The position numbers were made by a program, and so were the translations under genes. Source: Rodentolepis nana (lineage: Eukaryota > Platyhelminthes > Cestoda > Cyclophyllidea > Hymenolepididae). Taken from it: a stretch of 28,491 nt of DNA. The notes beneath the pieces were generated by a model. The model worked only from the letters and a program-made list of their open reading frames with translations. It ran no database searches and was not told the origin of the DNA. This document shows positions 21,701-28,491 of this stretch, piece after piece. The number at the start of each line of letters is the position of its first letter. Position 1 is the stretch's first letter. The stretch is from the NCBI GenBank assembly GCA_900617975.1, contig UZAE01000252.1, forward strand, positions 1-28,491, given 5' to 3'.

Positions 21701-24700
21701 CCATTAATGGAGATGATTCGATTGCCAATATTGAGTTGTCCACAGCGTGCAGCGGGTCCCGAAGGATGCATGTTGGCTAGGACAGCGGTAGGCAGGACAC
21801 TACCCCAGCCGGACTCCACAATAACAACGCCGAGGGCCTCTCCCTTTGACTTTGGAATTATCACCTGTAAATGCAAAAGAATATTAGAATTTATCCCGAC
21901 TCAGATGTAAGGTACGGGACGAAGAAGGGATAGCATAGTTGAGAAGATTACATTTGTCCTAAGACGGAGAAAGGGAAATATAGAGAATTTGAAGAGGATA
22001 AGCAAGGGGACTTTTACCCCGAGTAATGTCATAAGTAATCATTACAAACCAATTGGCATACGTCATTTGAGACCATTGCCTCAACGATATTACGGAGCAG
22101 ATTTAATAACAGACGGCATGTTATCACACTTCTAGTCACCATTTAGTAATGATAACCAAAATGGTGTAAACCAAAGCAATTTATTTATACGAAAAATAAA
22201 GTATGGCCTTTAGCAAGTAGTGAGCCACAACTACATCTGAAAGCGTATAGTTAGGACAGCGCATACAGAGACATATAGAATGTAAACCTCCATATAACAA
22301 ATTTCACGCAGTCATGAAAAACATGATTTCTATCAAAATGATTATCAACAACAACCTCCGCATATGCTTCAATATATTTATAAAAAAAAAGACTTGGACA
22401 ATGTACTGAAGAAAAATGAGGGGAATGAGTCACCTAAAAGCAGTTATTAAGAAACTCGGTTTCTATGGAAATCTCGAGAGTTTATGAGGCTAAATGAACG
22501 CCTCTCCCCAGATTTTGTACTCTCGATTAAGGCATAAGGACTAAGTTAGGCCATGTTTCGTGAAGTATTATGCAATTCTTAAAAAAACTGCCTAACAATA
22601 GAATGGAAAGTTTCATTATCAGAGACAGGATCCTTTCTTTTATTAAAAGAGCAAATTTTAGAACGAAAAAAACAAAGAAGGATGAAATCGAAATGAAACC
22701 AGCAAGACTACAAAAAATAGGACTGCAACTTAAACGGGAACACAATTAGTCAGTAAGTCGGTGATATGGATCTAAATTGCCATTTTGGGGAGGGAAGGCA
22801 ATTTCTGCGTTGAAGCTGCGCCGATTCACATCCAATAACGGAGCACTAATGTCCAGGAGATGATAGACACACACAGCCCAGCTCCCGCGTTAGACACAAC
22901 ATTTCGAGAACGAATTGGCCATTGGCTGATATTAGTATTAAAACAAGGAAAAGTTGCTTAAACTAAATTTCGTCAAATTGCGCTTAGAATTCCAATTTCA
23001 ACAATAATTTAACACCAGTCAAACCCTGCACCTAAAGTTATTTCCAGTGCCAACTCATGAGAGATTTTTACTGTCAAATCGAATGGTACATAGGCTTTTA
23101 TCTCCTTTCAAGACTTTGCCAACACTGGCTCTCATTCTACCTCATCCTCACTTTAACAAATTAACCACAAAGTCACAAAATGGAAGCGTGTTTCAACTAC
23201 TACGATGCATACCTGGGAGTTGCAGACATAATTTGACTGATTAATAGATTTGATTCAATTAAAAGCCTTTGAATTAGCACGAATTTTATCCGAATTTTGC
23301 ACAGTCTACTGCAAATCACATGATCCCAAAAAAACATCACTCGATTAACCCTCGTTGAAAGAAAATAGGCAGGCCAATTCACCATCTTGACGAGAAAAGA
23401 AACCTGATTCTTAAGAATCCAGAGTACCAAAACCACTTTCTAATGGTTTATAATAACAATAACCAACTAAAACAAATCACGCCTGCAACGTTATTGAATA
23501 ATAATTATGTGGGACCCGGAAGTTTTTTCTCAAATTGACCAAAAAAGGGGACATTTCTTTTTACTTCCTCAGAAATCTACTTCTAGTCGTGTTATCAACG
23601 AATGGTACTTTAACGTATACACCAATTTTGATCCCTTCGAGAGCTATAACACACCACGCATACACACACCCCAAAGCCATCACGCAAATGGTCGTGCTAA
23701 GGGAGTAAACGGCTCTACTTTTTTTGTTCTCCAACTCAAAACATTAGATTACCATTTACTAGGTAATAAATTGCCCTCGCCTGCGCCACTTACTACCTAA
23801 AAACAACAGCAAAAATAGATTGGCAACAGAAAAGCAAAGGATCGACAATGGTGAGAAGAAAACGATCAAACTAACTCAATAATGACCTAACCAATCATAT
23901 ATAGACACACAAAGAAAACATACAGAATGACCATATTACCAAATTCTGTGTGGTGAATTACCTCATAATCTTTTGTGTAATCGAAGGCATACACATAACG
24001 TTAATGTAGATGAAGGACGGTTGAAAAAAAACCATTAACATAATTAGGATGTCGAGCGAATAAGGTTGAAGATGGACAAAAAAAATAAGATTATCACCAA
24101 GGTGCGCAAAATAGAATTCAACATATATTTTTAGTCTTCTAATTGTAAATTTAAAAGAAATATTTAAATGAACCTCTTTTTCCTGGTCCTTGTCCGAGAA
24201 GAAGGCGAGCTCGTTTCGAAAGATTTCCTGTTGGTGCATCATATTTTGGAAGTTGCGTTCCTGGAAAGCTTCCGGATCTTCTACGCCATTTTGTCGCAGG
24301 AATTCGAAATAAGCTTCTTGGAAAGCTTTCCCGATGGCTTGGGTAATCATTTGGGTCTAATAAAATAGAAGGAGGCTTGAGCATTAAAAGTATACACCAG
24401 TGTGTGGAACTAAAGTAATTCACAAATGCATTGCTAATTTGGACAGCTTGAATCTAGGAGTTATAGGTGAGTAATCAGCTCGTGTATACCATTCACAACA
24501 GACTGAGATATGCAGATATGTATTATATACAATATTGGATGAATAATTACTCCGGTATTCTTGACAAAAAAGAAGCCGTCTTATCACCCTCTTTTCATTT
24601 TATTCATTCCAACGGTTGAAAAGGCCTATGATATCTCACATGATATTCCACAAACTACAGATTCAGCTTAGCAATGATGAGACAATGCAATACATGACAA

Positions 24701-27700
24701 AAATATTTCCCAGAATCTCAGGCATAACCAAAAGTGACTTACTTAGTACAAAATGTCTTAGCATTTTAGTAGTTAATAAACGATTGTGAGCTAAGTCAAT
24801 ATCTACATTTTGTGATTGTACAATACGTCGTCCGTTGTAAAGTTTGAGAAAAAGTGTCTAACATGATAAACGACAGGATTTAAGTTAAAAATGTCGACAA
24901 GCTAAACCATGAAAGCAGTGATGTAAAATAGAGAAAACTATTGACAATGCTAAATTGTAAGGAGCCAAAGGAGTGATGGAGAAAATTGGCTAAACAGCCT
25001 CTCTTCAAAGGTCTACGAACCTCATCTCTAAGACAGAAATACAATAAAGGCTGGAGAAAATAGAGTGATAATTTACATATCTTACAACTAGTAAAAAGTG
25101 CATGATTGGATCAGAATAACAACTTAATATTTCGGGGGTTTAAAACTCGAGCACTCAGGGAAAAAACAAGAATCTTTTTGTTGCGTCAGAGGAGAATTGT
25201 TGCAGAGACCATGATCTCCTCACAATTTTGAAGGCCAGTGGGGAAAATTATGTCACAAGTTAGTTTCTTCGATGATTCTGATGGCCTTCAGACATCATCC
25301 ATTCCCGCTGTCAAAGAATATAAAACAGGCGAGGTTTGTATAAACACCTTTAACAAACAAATATTATTCCCTAAGATTTACCCAAAGCACCTCGCACTTC
25401 AGTTTTAAGATGTGAACTAAACAACCAACAGTAAATGCTTAGAGGTAAGTTGTCAATGTCAAATGCGGTTTTCGTGTAGCAGCAAGTGAAATATCGAAGT
25501 AATAGCTCACCTCATCACTCTCAAAGAGATGGCAGACAATTTTGGCTGGAGGAAGAGGTCGATCTGCATCTGGGGATTCATCGGAAGGAGTGGCTGTGGA
25601 AGTGGAGGGAGTGGGAGAGTTGTCAGTATTGTTAGCAGCAGCAGCCGCGTTTTTGGGAGGAACTGCAGGGTGGGGACGGCGCACCATGAGAACCAGAATA
25701 CTACCCACATCGGCGATGTAGGAAATTGTGCGCAGATCGTGATCCATCACAATCTCCTATTTGGAATGCAAATTAAAAAAAACATAAGATTCGCCAGTCC
25801 TGTTGAAATAGGAATATATAGCTGATCCCATTCTAACAATTAACGGCAATCTCTACAATTGACAGATACCTCTAACAATCTAGATCCGTTATCTATTAGA
25901 ATTCACAGATAAACAAACGCTTAAAAATACAGACTATATCTAACATAGAGCGATTAGTCCTCTAACTTCAGGAGCATAGAATCTTTATTGAGGAGGTGAA
26001 GAGCTGGGACACAGACTTTAGGATTAAGAGCTCAATACTATGGAAATTCGGTAAGAAGCGCTACACAAAGCCGGATAAAGATGGTAGTATGTGCAACAGT
26101 CTCTGAAGCCAACGTAACTCACCTTTTCAATTTCAACCAAAAAGCGAAAACGCTGGATTTGACTTCTACATGGCGAAATTCTTGACCAAAACCAAAAAAT
26201 AAGAGGGGAAGGGGGGGGGAGTGAAAAGGTTGACAAAATGCAAGCTTAAACTACCAATTTTATTGAGATTGACGATAAAATTCTATATGGTGAAGGAAAA
26301 AACTGATCAAAGGGGTTCAAAAACAGACGGCCCCATATGTCATGGCTAACTCTTGTCTCAATCTCCCCTCCTAAAAACCCGCACTGTGGTATACACATGT
26401 GAGCAAATCTATAATCACAAAAGTCAAATCGACTTATTGTCCAGGCCAAATTTTATCAATTGTTAGAATACTGCCAATAAGATTACAACTAAATAGTATA
26501 CTGATTGCAAAGGAAGGGACACAGAAGAGGAAGATAACTTACATCGAGATCTTTGTTCAAGACGAGGACACATTCAGTAGAAACAAAGAGTTCAACCGGG
26601 ACGCTGGGCTGAGATTCTCCATCCGGAGCCTGGAGAAAAACGGAAACATTATCACTAGCCAGAAAACGGTTTGCCATTGGGAATGATACCTCGACGGAAC
26701 GACGCCTTTATAAAAGCTTCAGCACTGTTCAAGATGCAATAAGCATTCGGCCAATTTGAAGCAACAACGAATGCAAGAATTTAATTTAACATACACAAGT
26801 GCAGATGTCACTGGGATTTTAAGTCAAACAAGGTCATACGAATCCTCCTTACTTGCTCGTTTGGTATTACTAATCTACATTGCGAGCAAGAGATCGGACA
26901 AAACCCGAGCATGCAAAAATGGCCAAGGAAACTATTAGGAGAGATCGATCGAAAGGGATTCAATAGCAGGCTTTAGGCAAACTGAAGGGATAAACGACAA
27001 CAAGTGATAAAGGGCACGATTCGGGAGGTAAGTATGTATGAGTGGGAATAGGCGCACCCATCGCGCATGCTTAACCTACCACCTGGTGATTTGAAAGGAA
27101 ATAAATACAATTTAATGAATGACAAAAACTAGGAAAAGGAAGATGAGGAGATCTAGGTACTAGCATCTTGTTCGTTTTAGATAGAGGTGCTTGAAACAAT
27201 AAAACGGAAGGAATCACACTACTCATTTCCCCTTCCCGTAGGATATCATGCTGTACACCACCACCTTACAAGGCTGAAAAATAGAAATTAGACGGAATAA
27301 ATGCCTAATGAAGCGAGGCTATTCTAAGCGATTTGCAATTCCTCTCCGTCGTTTCCACTCCATTTGATCACTGCCAATGCCCATTTGCATTATGAAACTC
27401 ACTCTAATCGATCGTACTCGTTAATAAATGCCCTAGAAATTCCTACTCTCCTCAGAAGGAAATTGAAGGCTGTCTATTGAAATTATTTTCGAAGGACTTC
27501 ATCACACATCCTGACATCTTCCTTCTTCGTGTGCACTTTACATTGAGGCTCTTCTATCCTTAAACATTTGAATGGAACAATAAGGTTGTTCCACTGAGGA
27601 CTTCCTACAAGTACTTCACTACCGTAGAAGGTCCAATACACTTTATCTGCAGGTCTCTCCCTCTTAACGGGCAATAATAAACAAGTAAATCACATTGTTT

Positions 27701-28107
27701 ATATCTTATGAATAGACAAAACTAACGCTGATATTGTTTTAGTTGGCTTTTCAATAGGGAAGGCCCTAAAATGGATATTTCGAAAATTAATTCGTTGAGA
27801 ACTTTTTAATTAGATAAATCCGCAGCCACAATCATCTAAAATTTCCATTTGGGCTATTTCTTTTTTTGTCTAAAAAGGATAATCTGTAAAGGAAGCACTC
27901 GAATTCAGGGAATATGTAAACAGACAAATTTACAATAAGTCAGAAAGATCATTACCTTGACCCTTTGAACGGCTTCTTGAGCCTGGTGTAATCGATTTAC
28001 TTTGGAGGGATGATCTTCACAGATAAGTTGAGTACTACCCAAATATCTCGAACGATAAAGATGCCCCTCAATCAAGCGATCCGGGAAACTTGGATGATGG
28101 ACAGCAA
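15389..28107 (-). CDS. APBA: X11/Mint/LIN-10 adaptor (APBA family), 3' six exons, 5'-partial
   Basis: Six minus-strand exons (27956-28107, 26543-26629, 25511-25756, 24174-24356, 21652-21864, 15389-15721) splice in frame to 403 residues and a stop. Residues 1-222 are the PTB domain ([50 protein letters not shown], the C-terminal helix [10 protein letters not shown]). PDZ1 follows, with [11 protein letters not shown], then PDZ2, with FQLGFSV and RGGIAERGG, and a final PHYI. In this family the PTB binds NPxY-type tails such as APP, and the tandem PDZ domains bind membrane and trafficking partners at synapses and basolateral membranes. KAPDGESQP is joined directly without the 11-residue insert found in vertebrate isoforms, as in invertebrate members. 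Upstream exons (Munc18 and CASK-binding region in relatives) are off the window. Confidence 0.95.
16033..16094 (+). repeat. Poly-G run of 18 and following G-rich stretch
   Basis: Eighteen G (16033-16050) are followed by AGGG, AAGGG and GGAGGAGGAGGGGGGAGGGG. Several quadruplex-type combinations are possible on the plus strand, which is antisense to APBA. Confidence 0.85.
17411..17722 (+). mobile_element. SINE-like retroelement, copy 2, with 9-bp target duplication
   Basis: It starts GGGGTGTGCGATAGACTTAC and ends GCCATTTGAAATAAATAAAT. ATTACAAAG flanks it as an exact 9-bp direct repeat (17401-17409 and 17727-17735), as expected of target-primed reverse transcription. Compared with copies 1, 3 and 4 it lacks roughly 18 bp shortly after GGTGCA. 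There is no coding capacity that relates to a transposase or reverse transcriptase. Antisense to APBA. Confidence 0.9.
17981..18011 (+). repeat. G-rich stretch ending in 11 G
   Basis: GGAGGAGGGAGGGAC is followed by an uninterrupted run of 11 G at 18001-18011, in the last APBA intron. Confidence 0.85.
19023..20329 (+). mobile_element. Full-length mariner transposon, mellifera subfamily
   Basis: Near-perfect terminal inverted repeats start TTGGGTGGGCAACTAAGTCA at the left and, read on the minus strand, TTGGATGGGCAACTAAGTCA at the right. The match extends through position 24 with one mismatch. Each end abuts TA (19021-19022 and 20330-20331), the mariner target duplication. The length is 1307 bp, against about 1.3 kb for the family. 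It lies in the last intron of the APBA gene, in opposite orientation. The intact ends could still be bound by a transposase supplied in trans. Confidence 0.95.
19205..20255 (+). pseudogene. Mariner transposase, frameshifted
   Basis: The reading frame from ATG 19205 encodes the N-terminal paired-like DNA-binding region ([55 protein letters not shown]), then the linker WIPHQLKE and the catalytic core. The first catalytic Asp is in VTGDEKW (codon 153) and the second in HHDNA (codon 247). The frame then runs to TAG at 20042-20044. The remainder, [19 protein letters not shown] to the end at TAA 20253-20255, is one base out of phase. The break lies at 20010-20023, where TTTTG occurs three times in tandem. 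A nearby run of ten C (19955-19964) has also added residues. The AATAAA at 20251 overlaps the stop. Subfamily assignment rests on the [20 protein letters not shown] and [12 protein letters not shown] segments. Confidence 0.93.
20725..21041 (+). mobile_element. SINE-like retroelement, copy 3, with imperfect target duplication
   Basis: It starts GGGGTGTGCGATAGACTTAC and ends GCCATTTGATATAAATAAAT. ATCGAAGAA (20716-20724) abuts the left end and ATCGGAGAA (21046-21054) follows the A-rich tail, one mismatch in nine. The 5' block still has the full CCTGGGCAACGTATACTCAT segment. It lies 0.4 kb from the mariner, in the same intron and in antisense orientation to APBA. Confidence 0.9.
21652..21864 (-). 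CDS. APBA: APBA exon 5 in window: PDZ1
   Basis: A 71-codon phase-0 exon has the acceptor TTTGCATTTACAG and the donor AAG|GTGAGT. It encodes [20 protein letters not shown], then [20 protein letters not shown] and [20 protein letters not shown]. This is the first PDZ domain, in which the usual GLGF carboxylate loop is replaced by A-L-G-V-V as in other X11 proteins. The second strand pair runs into the next exon. Confidence 0.95.
21865..24173 (-). other. APBA intron between PTB and PDZ1 exons
   Basis: 2309 bp. No mobile element recognised and no conserved exon needed, since the PTB end joins PDZ1 directly in relatives. A 42-codon minus-strand open stretch near 22745-22885 has no family match. 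Confidence 0.7.
24174..24356 (-). CDS. APBA: APBA exon 4 in window: PTB C-terminal helix
   Basis: A 61-codon phase-0 exon has the acceptor CTATTTTATTAG. It encodes [20 protein letters not shown], the long C-terminal PTB helix, and ends in ...SDKDQEKE. The only GT that keeps the frame into the PDZ1 exon gives the donor GAG|GTTCAT, a weak match to consensus from +3 on. The next in-sequence GT with a better context, TTG|GTGATA, would be out of frame. Confidence 0.88.
24357..25510 (-). other. APBA intron between PTB exons 3 and 4
   Basis: 1154 bp. The PTB sequence is continuous across it (FESDE to TQMITQ). The plus strand contains a small ATG-initiated frame at 25250-25408. Confidence 0.75.
25250..25408 (+). 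other. Small open reading frame of unknown status
   Basis: An ATG-initiated frame of 52 codons begins [20 protein letters not shown] and continues VKEYKTGE, where a donor-like GAG|GTTTGT occurs. It lies on the strand opposite APBA, inside its intron. I do not recognise the protein. Its first 28 residues read like coding sequence, but no partner exon was found, so it may be chance. Confidence 0.15.
25511..25756 (-). CDS. APBA: APBA exon 3 in window: PTB core with Ala/Ser/Thr/Pro loop
   Basis: An 82-codon phase-0 exon (acceptor ATTCCAAATAG, donor GAG|GTGAGC) encodes [20 protein letters not shown] and VLMVRRP. A loop of about 40 residues follows, made mainly of A, N, S, T, P and D, and then [11 protein letters not shown]. 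The ISYIADVG strand forms the peptide groove that accepts NPxY ligands in relatives. The loop sits where the human protein also has a non-conserved insertion, and the composition here is low-complexity. Confidence 0.92.
25757..26542 (-). other. APBA intron with poly-G run
   Basis: 786 bp. It holds nine G at 26211-26219 after AGAGGGGAA. Nothing else recognised. Confidence 0.75.
26543..26629 (-). CDS. APBA: APBA exon 2 in window: PTB beta strands
   Basis: A 29-codon phase-0 exon has the acceptor CCGTTTTTCTCCAG and the donor GAT|GTAAGT. It encodes [20 protein letters not shown] and VLVLNKDLD, matching the PTB strands of X11 proteins. It splices straight after ...QRVK. Confidence 0.92.
26630..27955 (-). 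other. APBA intron at the site of the vertebrate 11-residue insert
   Basis: 1326 bp between exons encoding ...QRVK and APDGESQP. Vertebrate relatives have an 11-residue optional segment here; I saw no matching microexon. A minus-strand open frame at 27483-27674 lacks family features. Confidence 0.65.
27956..28107 (-). CDS. APBA: APBA exon 1 in window: start of PTB domain
   Basis: The exon follows the acceptor TTTCCTCCGTAG and ends at AAG|GTAATG. It starts with two bases of a split codon and encodes 50 residues, including [20 protein letters not shown] and [15 protein letters not shown]. This is the first strand and first helix of the PTB domain; YLGS and the QAQEAV helix are family hallmarks. 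Confidence 0.92.
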
Positions 28108-28491
28108 CTACGGAGGAAATTGAAAGTCGTAAAAATATGGATAACTTCTTGAAGAAATTGTAAATGATTCAATCTCTTGTCCAATGGGGTGTGCGATAGG
28201 CTTACCTCCACGTGGTGTACCCTGGGCAAGGTATACTCATACGGCAAAAAAGTATATTAACCGGCAGTTGACTTCTGACTTCAAACTACCCTCACCCCAC
28301 TGTATGTCATATTCGACTACTTTCACAGTACTCACCTCACCTTTTTCCACTTTTGTGCCTGTCTCCTTTACATCTTTTAAACTCTCTTCTGTTCCCCCTC
28401 TCCCTCTCGACTTTCTGTTACTTTGATGTTCCTCCTTCTCTGTAAAGTCTGAAGTCAACTAAAGAGCTAATGATAACTTTCACAACGCCTG
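28108..28491 (-). other. Sequence upstream of the first APBA exon seen, probably intron
   Basis: The exon at 28107 begins inside a codon, so this is intronic. Most of it is SINE copy 4. Confidence 0.7.
28186..28491 (+). mobile_element. SINE-like retroelement, copy 4, cut by the window end
   Basis: It starts GGGGTGTGCGATAGGCTTAC and aligns with the other copies up to ACAACGCCTG at the last base, so only the CATTTG and A-rich tail are missing. It sits just upstream of the first APBA exon seen here, probably in an intron, and is antisense to APBA. Confidence 0.88.

Noticed and set aside
22745..22885. Minus-strand 42-codon open stretch with protein-like composition
   Set aside because: No homology recognised and PTB joins PDZ1 directly in relatives. 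Length is within chance expectation.
27483..27674. 63-residue minus-strand open frame between the first two APBA exons
   Set aside because: The flanking exons join in frame without it, as in invertebrate relatives, and no acceptor/donor pair in the right phase was found.

Overview
The window is nuclear DNA of a bilaterian animal. It is AT-rich, its coding sequence sits in short exons with mostly canonical GT/AG introns, and both host genes are animal-specific signalling and scaffold families. Long introns, low GC, a mellifera-type mariner and an intron-split X11/Mint of invertebrate form suggest an invertebrate. A flatworm is my guess, but nothing here proves it.

Layout: (1) Positions 1-9597, + strand, hold the 3' part of an MRL-family gene (MIG-10/lamellipodin/RIAM): six exons encoding the end of the RA domain, the whole PH domain and a short C-terminal tail. 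(2) Positions 9598-15388 are intergenic, with no gene I can support; they carry a TA microsatellite and a possible piggyBac-type MITE. (3) Positions 15389-28107, - strand, hold the 3' part of an X11/Mint/LIN-10 (APBA) gene: six exons encoding the PTB domain, both PDZ domains and the C-terminal PHYI tail. The two genes converge tail to tail, and both run off the window at their 5' ends.

Mobile DNA lies mainly in introns. A complete 1.3-kb mariner with TIRs and TA duplication sits in the last APBA intron; its transposase is broken by expansion of a TTTTG tandem repeat. Four copies of an about 310-bp SINE-like retroelement occur (1609-1929 minus; 17411-17722, 20725-21041 and 28186-28491 plus), two with recognisable target-site duplications. 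All four are antisense to the gene they lie in or beside. In that orientation each offers a donor site matching GGAG|GTAAG and an acceptor-like T-rich/CAG end, so they are candidates for exonization, as known for antisense Alu elements.

The two host genes encode adaptor proteins: the MRL protein links Ras-family GTPases and phosphoinositides to actin, and X11/Mint links APP-type receptors, CASK/Munc18-type partners and trafficking. No physical link between them is shown here beyond adjacency. I found no CRISPR, rRNA or convincing tRNA gene. The most novel items are the SINE family with its antisense splice cassette and the apparent lack of Ena/VASP-binding motifs in the MRL tail.
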